NCBI RefSeq assembly: GCF_905171775.1
Contig: NC_053497.1
Coordinates: forward strand, 36,273,781-36,337,780
DNA length: 64,000 nucleotides
Direction of reading: 5' to 3'
Source: Rana temporaria
Taxonomy: Eukaryota; Chordata; Amphibia; Anura; Ranidae
Shown here piece after piece: positions 1-11,165 of this stretch. Below the pieces are notes generated by a model. That model made no database searches, had not been told where the DNA came from, and was given only the letters and a program-made list of their open reading frames with translations. Numbering within the stretch: the stretch's first letter is position 1; each line of letters opens with the position of its first letter. Position numbers and translations under genes: made by a program.

Positions 1-480
1 GCATTTATGGGGGCTGGTGAGGCTGCATTGATGGGGACTGGTGAGGCTGCATTGATGGATGCTGGTGAGGCTGCATTGATGGATGCTGGTGAGGCTGCAT
101 TGATGGATACTGGTGAGGCTGCATTGATGGGGGCTGGTGAGGCTGCATTTATGGGGGCTGGTGAGGCTGCATTTATGGGGGCTGGTGAGGCTGCATTGAT
201 GGATACTGGTGAGGCTGCATTGATGGGGGCTGGTGAGGCTGCATTGATGGGGGCTGGTGAGGCTGCATTGATGGGGGCTGGTGAGGCTGCATTGATGGGG
301 GCTGGTGAGGCTGCATTGATGGGGACTGGTGAGGCTGCATTGATGGGGGCTGGTGAGGCTGCATTGATGGGGGCTGGTGAGGCTTCACTGATGGGGGCTG
401 GTGAGGCTGCATTGATGGGGGCTGGTGAGGCTGCATTGATGGGGACTGTTGAGGCTGCATTTTATGTGTGCTGGTGGGCT
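1..480. repeat. 24-bp minisatellite, about 20 copies
   Basis: The unit is close to ggtgaggctgcattgatggg plus four bases, 24 bp long (16 to 40 is one step). Because 24 is a multiple of three and the unit has no stop, the array stays open on both strands; I do not consider that coding. It lies in the body of a hAT-like element, and a 25-bp relative fills the same place in the copy at 21647-22830. Confidence 0.9.
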
Positions 481-627
481 GCATTTGATGGGCGCTTCAT
501 TAAAAAGGTGGGGTATACATAGGCAGAGCAAAGGGGATGGATTCAGGGGTGGAGCCAGGGGGGGGGGGGGGGGGGGGGGCAAAATTAGGTTTTGCCTAGG
601 GTGTCAAAAATCCTTGCACCAACCCTG
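1..627 (+). mobile_element. Right-hand part of a hAT-like non-autonomous element (family A), cut by the window start
   Basis: The last bases read gcaccaaccctg, almost the reverse complement of the cagggccggcgc start of the complete family A copy at 18638-22942. The unique tail before it (tgcttcattaaaaaggtgggg, then a poly-G run, then gcctagggtgtcaaaaatcc) matches positions 22831-22935 of that copy closely. The body is a 24-bp tandem array. No transposase is visible, so it is read as non-autonomous; hAT is inferred from the 8-bp target duplication of the complete copy. Confidence 0.75.
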
Positions 628-1790
628 GGAGTGACGTCATCGCTGCTCCGGCCAATCACAGTGCCGGAGCCCGCAATACCCGGAAGTCACTCCGGGATAG
701 ATGTCGCCGGCCGGAGGGGACTACCAGGACCGCTGTGGGGGCTTCGATGTAAGGTAAGTAATTGATAATGAGCTAGTATGCTATGCATACTAGCTCATTA
801 TGCCTTTGTCTTTCCGTTTTTTTTTTTAATAGGGTTTACAACCACTTTTAAAGTCAGCAGATGAACTTTTTGCAGCTGCAAACTTTTAACCTCCCTGGCG
901 GTATGATTCTGTCAGAAAAAACATGCTAAAAGCGGTACCATTATTTGCAAGGAAATTTGGCGTTTTATATTGTAGGTCTGTGATTTTTAGAAATAACTCA
1001 CTTAAATCTGACCAAACAAGATTCTAATAGGCATCCCGGGTATGACATTTTTTTAAAAACAAAATTATAAATTATAATATAATAAATAATTATAAATAAT
1101 TATAACAAATAATAATATAATTATAATAAAAATTATTCAATAATGTAATCAAATCAAAATCACTGAAATTTGCTCAGTTGCAGAATTGTCGCTGTCATTA
1201 TTTTTTTTTTTTTATGACGAATTTCCCCACAAATCGCTATCGCACAATTCTGCAAGTGATTATAATTTATTATCGCTGTTTTTTAGCTGATCTAAAACTA
1301 TTTTTGACATAAAGGGACACTTTTGGTTGCTATGGACAATCTACAGTTTGCAGGGAGAAAGAAACGTTTTTATTATATAAAATGACATGCATGACACTGG
1401 GCAGACCACTAGGGACAAGGGGGGGGTGTTTTTTTTACATACAGTACTGTAATCTATAAGATTACAGTATACTGTATGTAAGGTGTTTGTTTACTTTTTT
1501 GAATTTGGCGCCGTTCTCCGTCCCCGTGCGTCGTAACGTCGCAGGGAACGGAGATCGGCGTCACACGGAGGCACTGTGTGAATCGAGCGAGGTCCCGCTC
1601 GCTCACACAGCGCGGTGGCATCGCTGGATCCAGGGACAAGGTAAGTAACTTGTGCCTGTGGATCTAGCGAGGCAAGCCCGAGTCTGACTCGGGGTTTCCG
1701 CTCGCAGCAGGAAAATCTAACCCCGAGTCAGACTCGGGAAGACCGCCAGGCAGGTTAATAAACACAGAACCGGGTGGAACTCCACTTTAA
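628..1790. mobile_element. Older palindromic element, split by the TTAA-site insertion at 890-1754
   Basis: Bases 628-889 hold an inverted repeat around 768-800 (agctagtatgc against gcatactagct) and the motif aagtcagcag...cagctgc. The match resumes at 1759 with gggtggaactccactttaaa. The same order, without interruption, is seen at 55524-55582. Boundaries are approximate. Confidence 0.5.
890..1754. mobile_element. TTAA-site (piggyBac-like) non-autonomous element
   Basis: TTAA flanks both sides (886-889 and 1755-1758). The ends are inverted: cctccctggcggt on the left and, reverse complemented, cctgcctggcggt on the right. The interior is AT-rich and has a short inverted repeat around 1681-1735 (ccgagtctgactcggggtt against aaccccgagtcagactcgg). 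No transposase reading frame is present. Confidence 0.8.
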
Positions 1791-1811
1791 AGCTCATGTG
1801 CATGTAAAGGC

Positions 1812-1842
1812 AAGCGTCCCAATACTTTTGACAATATAGTGT
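1812..1842. mobile_element. Terminal fragment of a Tc1/mariner element
   Basis: gcgtcccaatacttttgac followed by aatatagtgta resembles the terminal repeat of vertebrate Tc1-like transposons. No partner repeat or transposase was found nearby, so this is an isolated end. Confidence 0.5.
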
Positions 1843-2219
1843 ATCTGTGCTCATAGTGGCGTTTAGCTCTGTAATTTAGATCAATGTAAAATAAATGCCC
1901 AAACCCTGCATACAAGATGAGTATTTAGGTGTATTTTATACCATTCCACTTGGAAATATGTATAAACGTGTGTTATATGTGGTCCCAGGCGTATTGTAGG
2001 GTATGTGGCTGCACAGTGTATAGTACATCTGTATTTGCCACGTCTGCTGAGTAATTCTGCCCATACCAATGTATTATAGAGAATTCTGTATGCAGGAATA
2101 CATACGTGTAAACATTGATACTTGCTTTTAGTATTTCCCCAAATGCTTGCATGTAAATTTTATTACTCCAAACACAAGACATATACATTTGGGGAAATGC
2201 GTGCCATAAGCATGTGTGC
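1843..2219. other. Unassigned AT-rich sequence
   Basis: No gene, tandem array or terminal repeats recognised. The short open frames here have no family resemblance. Confidence 0.5.
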
Positions 2220-2223
2220 TTAA

Positions 2224-3200
2224 CCACTTCCATACCAGGCACTTACGCACCTTCCCGCCCAAGTCAATTTTCAGCTTTCAGCACTGTCGCACTTTGAATG
2301 GCAATTGCGCGGTCATGCTACACTGTACCCAAACAAAATTGGCGTCCTTTTTCCCCCACAAATAGAGTTTTCTTTTGGTGGTATTTGATCACCTCTGCGA
2401 TTTTTTCTTTGCGCAACAACTAAAAAAAGACTGAAAATTTTGAAAGAAAATTACGTTTTTATTTTTTTCTGTTAATTTTTTTGTAAATAAGTAAGTTTTC
2501 TCTTTCAATTACGGGCACTGATATGGCGGCACTGATGGGCACCGATGAGATGGCACTGATGGACATCGATGAGGTAGTACTGACGGGCACAGATGAGGTG
2601 GCACTGATTGGCGGCGCTGGTATGCGCTGGTATGCGGCACTGATGGGCACACATAGGCGGCACTTATGGGCACACATAGGCGGCACTGATGGGCACTCAT
2701 GGGCGGCACTGATGGGCACTCATAGGTGGCACAGATGGGCACTCATGGGGGGCACTTATGGGTGGCACTGATGGATACTTATGGGTGGCACAGATGGGCA
2801 CTGATAGGTGGGCACTGGTGGACACTGTGGGGTGGCACTGATGGACACTGTGGGGTGGCACTGATGGACACTGTGGGGCGGCACTGATTTACCGATGTTG
2901 CCAGTCAGTGCCCATTTGTGGGCACTGATTGGCATCTTTTTTATTTTTGGATGCTTTTTTTTTTTTTAAGACTTTTTTTTTTTTTTTTTTTTCCCCCCCC
3001 CTTTTTGTTGTTGTTTGCCCTTCCCTGGTGGTCCAGTGTGGCGATCCGAGGTAAAGAGCCTCCGTGAGAGACTGTTTACCGAGATCGGTGTTGCGGGGTG
3101 TCAGACTGACACTCTGCAACAACGATCGCCGCGATGCGCGCCCCCGGGATTCTACAACCACTTTGCCGACGTCAATATGTCATTGGCGGGCGGCAAGTGG
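2224..3200. mobile_element. TTAA-site (piggyBac-like) element with an internal minisatellite
   Basis: TTAA at 2220-2223 and 3201-3204. The ends are ccacttccataccaggcac on the left and, reverse complemented, ccacttgccgcccg on the right. The left 200 bases (aattttcagctttcagc, caattgcgcggtcat, tttggtggtatttgatcacc) match the element at 23882-24884. Unlike that copy it carries a tandem array at 2515-2890. Confidence 0.8.
2515..2890. repeat. Degenerate minisatellite of roughly 20-27 bp units
   Basis: Units are variants of ggcactgatgggcactcat. The reverse complement (cagtgcccatcagtgcc) matches the units at 44960-45215, which lie in another TTAA-site element. Confidence 0.75.
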
Positions 3201-3324
3201 TTAAATGCAAGTATTGGCATCTACACATGTATATCCACATACAGCGTATTCTGTAATTCACATGTATGGGCAGAATTACATGGCAAATGTGGCCGACGTC
3301 GCAGAAAATATAGGCGTAAACTGA

Positions 3325-4830
3325 TGTAAGAGGGAGCCTGATGTAAGAGGGGACTCGGAAGGGGGAGCCTGATGTAAGAGGCCACTCGGATGGGGGAGCC
3401 TGATGTAAGAGGGGACTCGAATGGGGGAGCCTGATGTAAGAGGGCACTCGAATGGGAGAGCCTGATGTAAGAGGGCACTCGAATGGGGGAGCCTGATGTA
3501 GGAGGCTACTCGAATGGGGGAGCCTGATGTAAGAGGGCACTCGAATGGGGGAGCCTGATGTAAGAGGGGACTCGGAAGGGGGAGCCTGATGTAAGAGGGG
3601 ACTCGGATGGGGGAGCCTGATGTAATGGGGCACTCGGATGAGGGAGCCTGATGTAAGAGGGCACTCGAATGGGGGAGCCTGATGTAAGAGGGGACTCGGA
3701 AGGGGGAGCCTGATGTAAGAGGGGACTCGGATGGGGGAGCCTGATGTAATGGGGCACTCGGATGGGGGAGCCTGATGTAATGGGGCACTCGGATGGGGGA
3801 GCCTGATGTAAGAAGGCACTCGGATGGGGGAGCCTGATGTAAGAGGGCACTCAAATGGGGGAGCCTGATGTAAGAGGGGACTCGGATGGGGGAGCCTGAT
3901 ATAAGAGGGCACTCGGATAGGGAGCCTGATCTAAGAGGCCACTCGAATTGTGAAGCCTGATGTAAGAGGGCACTCGGATGGGGGAGCCTAATGTAAGAGG
4001 GGACTCGGATGGGGGAGCCTAATATAAGAGGGGACTCGGGTGGGGGAGCCTAATATAAGAGGGGACTCGGGTGGGGGAGCCTGATGTAAGAGGCCACTCG
4101 AATTGGGAAGCCTGATGTAAGAGGGCACTCGGATGGGGGAGCCTAATGTAAGAGGGGACTCGGATGGGGGAGTCTGATGTAAGAGGCCACTCGGATGGGG
4201 GAGCCTGATGTAAGAAGGGACTCGGATGGGGGAGTCTGATGTAAGAGGGCACTCGGATGGGGGAGCCTGATGTTAGAGGGGACTCGGATGGGGGAGCCTG
4301 ATGTAAGAGGCCACTCGGATGGGGGAGCCTGATGTAAGAAGGGACTCGGATGGGGGAGTCTGATGTAAGAGGGCACTCGGATGGGGGAGCCTGATGTAAG
4401 AGAGCACTCGGATGGGGGAGCCTAATGTAAGAGGGCACTCGGATGGGGGAGCCTAATGTAAGAGGGGACTCGGGTGGGGGAGCCTGATGTAAGAGGCCAC
4501 TCGGATGGGGGAGCCTGATGTAAGAAGGGACTCGGATGGGGGAGTCTGATGTAAGAGGGCACTCGGATGGGGGAGCCTGATGTAAGAGGGCACTCGGGTG
4601 GGGGAGCCTGATGTTAGAGGGGACTCGGATGGGGGAGCCTGATGTAAGAGGCCACTCGGATGGGGGAGCCTGATGTAAGAGGGCACTCGGATGGGGGAGC
4701 CTGATGTAAGAGGCCACTCGGATGGGGGAGCCTGATGTAAGAGGCCACTCGGATGGGGGAGCCTGATGTAAGAGGGCACTCGGATGGGGGAGCCTGATGT
4801 AAGCAGGCATTCTGATGGGGTTGCCGGGGT
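3325..4830. repeat. 31-bp minisatellite, about 48 copies
   Basis: The unit reads gatgtaagaggggactcgga then tgggggagcct, 31 bp (4331 to 4362 is one step). Variants at the ggg/ggc/gcc and cga/cgg positions recur in blocks, which points to segmental expansion. The reverse strand lacks stops in several frames and gives long spurious proteins of the type SYIRLPHPSALLHQAPPSE. Confidence 0.9.
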
Positions 4831-5188
4831 AAGAATTACAGGCCTACAATATAAAACGCCAAATTTCTATGCAAAATTGGAATGTCCACACAAGATGTAA
4901 AACCTTCAAATGTAGGCTTTATTTTCGCTGCATAAACTTTGAAGGAAGTAGAGAGTATAGAGAGAGAAGGGGAAGGTTCAGGTACGCGGTACAGAATGCA
5001 CAATCGATATTCACAGTTCAATATTCGCCACTCACTCCTGAGTGGGTATTGCTCACCCAGATAGACCCCTCTCACGCGGCTCAGCAGCCGGAATGATGCA
5101 CGGACAGTATAAGAAACAGTCTCTGCCACAGACTGTCTGAGAACACAGAATGGATATTCAGGAATCCTCTGCCACAAGATTTAAAGTC
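4831..5188. other. Transposon fragment followed by unassigned sequence
   Basis: Bases 4840-4885 (acaatataaaacgccaaatt) are the reverse complement of an internal stretch of the TTAA-site element near 950-985, so they are a fragment of that family. From about 4900 to 5188 nothing was recognised; it continues after the insertion at 5192-5844. Confidence 0.4.
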
Positions 5189-5191
5189 CTG

Positions 5192-5844
5192 GGCCCAGAT
5201 TCAGAAAGGAGATACGACGGCGTATCTCTGAGTGTGCGTGGTCGTAACTATGCGACTGATTCAGAGAATCAGTTACGCATAGATTCCCCTAAGATCCGAC
5301 CGGCGTAAGTGTCTTACACCGTCGTATCTTAGGCTGCATATTTACGCTGGCCGCTAGGTGGCGCTTCCGTATAGTTACGCAATGAATATGCTAATTAGGT
5401 AGATACGCAAATTCAGAAACGTACGTCCAGGCCGGCGCATTTTTTTACGTCGTTTACGTTAGGCTTTTTTCGGCGTAAAGTTACCCCTGCTATATGAGGC
5501 GTAGCTAATGTTAAGTATGGACGTCGTTCCCGCGTCGAGTTTTGAAAGTTTTACGTCGTTTGCGTAAGTCATTCGCGAATAGGGCTGTACATAAGTTCCG
5601 TTCACGTCTAAATCAATGAAGACTTGCGGCGTAATTTCGAACATGCGCACTGGAATTTTTTCACCCACATTATCCCCGTTTGAATTAGGCGGGCTTACGC
5701 CGACACACATACGTTACACCGCCGTAACTAAGGGCGCAAGTTCTTTCTACATACGGAACTTGCGCCCTAAGTTACGGTGGCGTACCGTATATGAGATACG
5801 TTACGCCGCGCTGACAGATACTGCAATGTATCTGAATCCGGCCC
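5192..5844. mobile_element. Palindromic element with 3-bp target duplication (PIF/Harbinger-like), copy 1
   Basis: The ends are ggcccagattc and, reverse complemented, gggccggattc. The duplication is ctg at 5189-5191 and 5845-5847. The interior is rich in tacgccggcgta-type self-complementary motifs. Relatives in this window: 7845-8566, 45458-46140, 46315-47055 and 56686-57404. Harbinger is the best guess from the 3-bp duplication and GGC start; there is no transposase to confirm it. Confidence 0.75.
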
Positions 5845-5847
5845 CTG

Positions 5848-6365
5848 AACTTCCTGCCTTACAGCCAAAGGTCTTTTAAGCCAATCTGGCAGACTGTAAG
5901 GTATTGTAGGTTACAGCGCATTCTTCAAGAAGTTACCAGGCCTCTCCCAAAGTACCAGCCTTCTGCTTAGTGCTTCCCGGGACAGGTCCTCCCCTGGCTT
6001 CTTGACAATTGGGCAATGAGGCGAAGGACCCCGAAAAACGGCGTCTACCCCTTAAGTATCCCCTCCCAGCATGCACAGCAGGGTCACCACTCCCACTGTA
6101 CTTCTGCCGAGTAGGGACACCCAATACACCATGGTACACCTGCGTTCCAACATGGGCCTGAAGTGGTAACGCTACCCAAAGGCAACAAGGGGAAATACTA
6201 CCAGGCAGTACCACAGCAAGAACAGAGGTAAATTTGTACACAATTCAACAGGTCTGGGCGCAAATAGCAAATATTGGCCCAGACATCCCCTAAATTTGAA
6301 ATAGCGCCCCATCTTTGGGAGCAGAGCGCTACATTTATGAGGAATTTATCTAAGAGGTTTGATAC
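5848..6365. other. Unassigned sequence
   Basis: Mixed-composition sequence with no tandem repeat, terminal repeats or conserved reading frame that I can name. The short minus-strand frames (102 and 90 residues) have no recognisable motif. Confidence 0.4.
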
Positions 6366-6367
6366 TA

Positions 6368-6851
6368 CAGTGGAACCTCTGATTGCGAGTAACGCAGTTA
6401 ACGAGCGTTTCGTAATACGAGCACTGTATTTGAAAAAATCCTGACTCGGTTTGCTAGTGTTGTCTCGCAAAACGAGCAGGATTCAAGCCACAGCGGTGTG
6501 CAGTACCGCGTTTGCCCTGAGGTGTGTGTGTGTGGGGGGGGGGGGGGGGTGCTGGAGCCGTTCAAAACCATTCGGAAATGCTCAAAAAAACTCAGAAATA
6601 CTCAGTTCCCAAGCCTTTCCGATGTTTTCCTGAGTTCAGCCGAGCTGTCTTTGGGCCTTTCTAAGTGTTTCCGAGGCTCTCCGGCACCCCCCACCTCTGG
6701 CCACATGCGGTATTGCATGCCATTGAAGTCAATGCTGAACACATTTTCGTTTCCATTGACTTCTATGGGGAAACCCGCTTTGATATGCAAGTACTTTGGA
6801 TTACGAGCATTCTCCTGGAACGGATTATGCTCGTAATCCGAGGTTCCACTG
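6368..6851. mobile_element. Tc1/mariner-type non-autonomous element with TA duplication
   Basis: The ends are inverted: cagtggaacctctgattgcg on the left, and cggattacgag with cagtggaacctc when the right is reverse complemented. TA flanks both sides (6366-6367, 6852-6853). A second, truncated copy lies at 35421-35805. A poly-G run at 6534-6549 is internal. Confidence 0.8.
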
Positions 6852-7327
6852 TATTTGGAAGCCATATGGATACGGACTGAGTTAGGAGTTACATTTGCCA
6901 GAATATAGATGTATGGAAAAATAAAAACAGTTTTTATTTATAGGCTAAAAGGATTGTGTATTGACTTGACAGTGAAAGGAGTGGGGAAAGGGGTAAGATA
7001 AAATTGCACCCCCCCCCCACCTTTTTTTTTTGCTTTCTGTATTTTTTTTGTGTTTTGATTTCAATGTTATGTTGTATATGTTGTGATGAAAACATAAATA
7101 AATAAAGAGAAAATGTGATTTAAAAAAAAAAGACAGGTCAACTCACATCATAATGGGATGCACCGCGACAGGCGTCAACGAGTATAAATGTGTGTTATGA
7201 CACACAATGACATTCAATAGAGCATTATAATGCACGTAATAATGTACATCAGCATGCATTTGTAAGCATTTCCATTGATTTTAATGCAACCGCATCGGGA
7301 GGAAAGTCATATAGTTGTAAATAGGCC
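6852..7327 (+). other. Possible LINE 3' tail within unassigned sequence
   Basis: Bases 7030-7130 (gttatgttgtatatgttg, then aaaacataaataaataaag and an A-run) look like the 3' end of a LINE-type retrotransposon in plus orientation. No reading frame precedes it, so it would be strongly 5'-truncated. The remainder is unassigned. Confidence 0.3.
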
Positions 7328-7331
7328 TTAA

Positions 7332-7813
7332 AGCGGAGCTCCGCTGAAAAAAAAATATTAAAAGCCAGCAGCTACAAATTCTGCAGCTGCTGACTTTAAA
7401 TATTAGGACACTTACCTGTCCTGGAGTCCAGCGTCGTCCGCAGCAGAGGACGAGCGATCGCTCGTCACTCTGCTGCTCCCCCCACCATTCTCGGTGAGGG
7501 AACCAGGAAGTGAAGCGCTGCGGCTTCTCTGCCTGGTTCCCTACGGCTCATGCGCGAGTCGCGCTACACCTGCCGATTGGCTCCCGCTGTGTACTGGGAG
7601 CCGAGTGTTCCCAGAACACAACAGGGGGGGGGGGGCCGGGAGGTGATTTAATGCCCGCAGTCTGCCCAAGACTGTGTGGCCGGAAGTGCGTGCAAATACC
7701 TGTCTTTAGACAGGTATCTGCACCCCCCTCCCCCCTGAAAGGTGTCAAATGTGACACCGGAGGGGGGGAGGGTTCCGATCAGCGGGAGTTCCACTTTAGG
7801 GTGGAGCTCCGCT
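7332..7813. mobile_element. TTAA-flanked palindromic element
   Basis: TTAA at 7328-7331 and 7814-7817. The ends are agcggagctccgc and its near mirror ggtggagctccgct. An internal inverted repeat (agacaggtat region) and a shared inner motif (cagcagctac...gcagctgctgac) link it to 38255-38810 and 55525-55582. No coding sequence. Confidence 0.65.
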
Positions 7814-7844
7814 TTAAATGGGCTGGCAGTACACAACACACTTT

Positions 7845-8566
7845 GGGGTATATTCAAAAAGATACTATTGATACGCCGCGTAACTTCTAGGATGCTCCGG
7901 CGTATCTTTTTTCTGTATTCAGAAAACAAGATACGCCGGAATTTTGCTAAGATCCGACTGGCGTAAGCCTCTTACGCCGTCGTATCTTAGTTGCATATTT
8001 ACGCTGGGTGGTGCTTCCGTCGATTTACGCGAGGAATATGCAAATTAGGTAGATACGCCGATTCAGAAACGTACGTCCGCCCGGCGCACTTTTTTTACGT
8101 CGTTTACATTAGGCTTTTTCCGGCGTAAAGTTACCCCTGCTATATGAGGCGTATCCTATGTTAAGTATGGATGTCGGGCCAGCGTCGAATTTTTCTGTCA
8201 TATACGTCGTTTGCGTAAGTCGTTTGCGAATAGGCCTGTGCGTCATTTACGTTCACGTTGAAAGCATTGGCTTTTTGCGGGTTAATTTGGAGCATGCGCA
8301 CTGGGTTACGTTCACGGACGGCGCATGCGCCGTTAGTCAAAAACTTCAATTACGTGGGGTCAGCCTTCATTACCATACAACACGCCCACTACATGGATAA
8401 TTTGAATTCCGCGTGCTTACGCCGGACCACATACGCTACGCCGCCTTAACTTAGGGCGCATGTTCTTTCTGAATACAGAACCTGCCTCACTAAGTTACGG
8501 CGGCGTAGCGTATCTGAGATACGCTACGCCCACAGAAATTTACGCCAGGCTATTTGAATCTACCCC
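7845..8566. mobile_element. Palindromic element of the 5192-5844 family, copy 2
   Basis: The ends are ggggtatattcaa and, reverse complemented, ggggtagattcaa. The interior shares long stretches with copy 1 (ccggcgtaaagttacccctg; ctatatgaggcgtat). Flanks are ttt and tat, so the 3-bp duplication is either mutated or misplaced by a base or two. Confidence 0.65.
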
Positions 8567-9067
8567 TATATATGCATGTCGGGTGCCATTCCAAGTGAGT
8601 AGTGCTGCAATGCACTCCAAAGCATAGGTTTGTGTTGCGGTAACGTATGTTTTACCATGTTAAACCAGACTTTTTTTTATTTTTTTGCCCCGTTTTGCTT
8701 TTTATTAACCAGCCCCAGTGGATTGGTCTTATTTAGAATTGAACAGGAGTAATGTCACATTCAAGAAGCAACTCAGCACAAAGTTCTCAAGGGACATGAA
8801 GGTCTGTCCTTGAGAGTAACTACCAAAAGGACAAAAGGACATAAGAGAAAAAAAATGAAGTCATTAGGCAGAAAAGCAAAGAATGATCTGAGCAGGGGTT
8901 GTGGAACTCTAGCTGCAATGTTTGATATAAACAGTATGAGAGAGAAAAAGACAGAGAGAGCGAGTGCATAAGAGCAAGCGGAAGAGAGAAAGCATAAAAG
9001 CGAGCAAGAGAGAAAAGGCTAGAGAAAAAGAGAGAGCATGCTTAAGAGCAAATGAAAGCGAAAATGC
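8567..9067. other. Unassigned sequence ending in GA-rich low complexity
   Basis: No gene recognised. From about 8935 the plus strand becomes a degenerate agagagaaagc tract. The same kind of tract resumes at about 10945, so it was probably one tract now split by the material at 9068-10942. Confidence 0.45.
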
Positions 9068-9330
9068 TTAAAGGGGTTGTAAAGGTAAATGTTTTTTCAC
9101 CTTAATGCATCCTATGCATTAAGGTGAAAAAACATCCGATGGTACCAGCCCCCCCCCCCCCCCGTTTTACTTACCTGACCATTTGAAATTCCTGGGCGCG
9201 TCCCTGTGATGTTCTTGGGTTTCCCAGCCTGGCCGTTGATTGGCTAGGCTGGGCGGATTAATAGCAGCGCAGCCATTGGCTGGCGCTGCTGTCAATCACA
9301 GCGGATGACGTGACGTCATTTTAAATTACG
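9068..9330. mobile_element. Short dispersed element with a perfect hairpin
   Basis: gttttttcaccttaatgca and tgcattaaggtgaaaaaac form a near-perfect stem at about 9091-9133, followed by a poly-C run and a GC-rich body. The stem is matched at 41092-41133 in the opposite orientation. TTAA occurs at 9068-9071 and 9321-9324, but the ends are not clearly inverted, so boundaries are uncertain. Confidence 0.5.
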
Positions 9331-9605
9331 TTTTTATATCTGTATGTCTGATTTTTGTATCGTCAGTACACAAGTCCATCACATAAAAGTCAAAAGTACA
9401 AACACGCATGCTCGGAACCAATGCTCACCAAACATGAAATTTGTAAAAGGTGGCGCTCAAGAGCTGAAATTCCTTGTAGTACATCACTACGTTTGTGTTT
9501 GTTGGCCGACAATTGTGTGCCGTTAGTATGTAAGACAAGATCCAGGCACACACCCTTTGGACAAAAATCAGACACTCGGTTGGCCAACATTCGGATCGTG
9601 TGTAC
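9331..9605. mobile_element. Partial palindromic element ending gatcgtgtgtacga
   Basis: Shares the middle (agtacaaacacgcatgctcgg, ggtggcg) and the right terminus (cggatcgtgtgtacgatg) with the elements at 50890-51276 and 54041-54427. The left end is missing, and the 32-bp array begins at the right terminus. Confidence 0.5.
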
Positions 9606-10850
9606 GATGACACCAACAATGGGACACAATTCCTCCCAATGACACCAACGATGGGACACAATTCTTCCCAATGACACCAACGATGGGACACAATTCTTCC
9701 CAATGACACCAACGATGGGACACAATTCTTCCCAATGACACCAACGATGGGACACAATTTCTCCCAATGACACCAACAATGGGACACAATTTCTCCCAAT
9801 GACACCAACAATGGGACACAATTTCTCCCAATGACACCAACAATGGGACACAATTCCTCCAAATGACACCAACAATGGGACACAATTCCTCCCAATGACA
9901 CCAACAATGGGACACATTTCCTCCCAATGAAACCAACGATGGGACACAATTCTTCCCAATGACACCAACAATGGAACACAATTCCTCCCAATGACACCAA
10001 CGATGGGACACAATTCTTCCCAATGACACCAATGATGGGACACAATTCTTCCCAATGGCACCAACAATGGGACACAATTCCTCCCAATGACACCAACGAT
10101 GGGACACAATTCTTCCCAATGACACCAACAATGGGACACAATTCCTCCCAATGACACCAACGATGGGACACAATTCTTCCCAATGACACCAACGATGGGA
10201 CACAATTCCTCCCAACGACACCAAGGATGGGACACAATTCTTCCCAATGACACCAACGATGGGACACAATTCTTCCCAATGACACCACCGATGGGACACA
10301 ATTCTTCCCAATGACACCACCGATGGCACACAATTCTTCCCAATGACACCAACAATGGGACACAATTCCTCCCAATGACACCAACGATGGGACACAATTC
10401 TTCCCAATGACACCAACGATGGGACACAATTCTTCCCAATGACACCAACAATGGGACACAATTTCTCCCAATGACACCAACGATGGGACACAATTCTTCC
10501 CAATGACACCAACAATGGGACACAATTCCTCCCAATGACACCGATGATGGGGCACATTTCCTCCAAATGACAGGGCACAATTTCTCCCAATGACACCAAC
10601 AATGGGGCCCAATGAGGGGACACAATTCCTCCCAATGACACCAACAATGGGACACAATTTCTCCCAATGACACCAACAATGGGGCCCAATGACGGGACAC
10701 AATTTCTCCCAATGACACCAACAATGGGACACAATTTCTCCCAATGACACCAACAATGGGGCCCAATGACGGGACACAATTTCTCCCAATGACACCAACA
10801 ATGGGGCCCAATGATGGGACACAATTCCTCCCAATGACACCAAAGATGAG
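9606..10850. repeat. 32-bp minisatellite, about 39 copies
   Basis: The unit is close to tgacaccaacgatgggacac then aattcttcccaa; 9671 to 9703 is one step. Longer units with ggggcccaatga occur near 10605-10815. The reverse complement (ttgggaggaattgtgtccca) matches the 32-bp units of the hAT-like element at 48318-48631 at about 25 of 32 positions. Long minus-strand frames (VSLGRIVSHRWCHWEELCPI type) are by-products. Confidence 0.9.
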
Positions 10851-10942
10851 GCATTGTTTTTTCTCACAGACATTGGGACCTTTTCTACTTCCAATGAAGG
10901 ACAGTAAACTGGCCCTTTGTTTAGAAAGTTTGGATACCCCTG
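10851..10942 (-). mobile_element. Terminal fragment of a hAT-like element (family of 48318-48631)
   Basis: Bases 10909-10942 (ctggccctttgtttagaaag then tttggatacccctg) are the reverse complement of the left end of the element at 48318-48631. The 32-bp array next to it is also shared, so 9606-10942 is most likely an expanded copy whose other end has been lost. Confidence 0.65.
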
Positions 10943-11165
10943 CTCTAGAGAAAGAGACATCAAAAGAGAGAGAGGAGGGGCATAGGATCGAGTTAGAGAA
11001 AGCAAGAGAAAAAAAAGGTAAGTGAGCGAAAGAGAGAGCATAAGAATGATGCAAGAACGTAACAGCGAGCAAGAGAGATAGCATAGGAGTGAGCAAAAAT
11101 TTTTTAAAAAAAGAGAGAGCGGGCAAGAGCATGCAGAGTGAAAGAGGGAGAGATGGTACAGATGT
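10943..11165. repeat. GA-rich low-complexity tract
   Basis: Degenerate agagagaaagcaagag runs on the plus strand, likely the continuation of the tract ending near 9065. It has no fixed period. Confidence 0.6.

Noticed and set aside
7..522. 171-residue plus-strand frame MGAGEAALMG
   Set aside because: Eight-residue periodicity from a 24-bp array in a non-autonomous transposon; the array continues unchanged upstream of the window as far as can be seen.
550..580. Poly-G and poly-C runs (also 6534, 9150, 19380, 32650, 52071, 55223, 57574) as possible G-quadruplex regulators
   Set aside because: They are homopolymer runs within transposable elements and vary in length between copies; nothing ties them to regulation here.
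3172..4810. Minus-strand frames of 192-263 residues in the 31-bp array
   Set aside because: Same peptide in several phases; no start context or unique domain.
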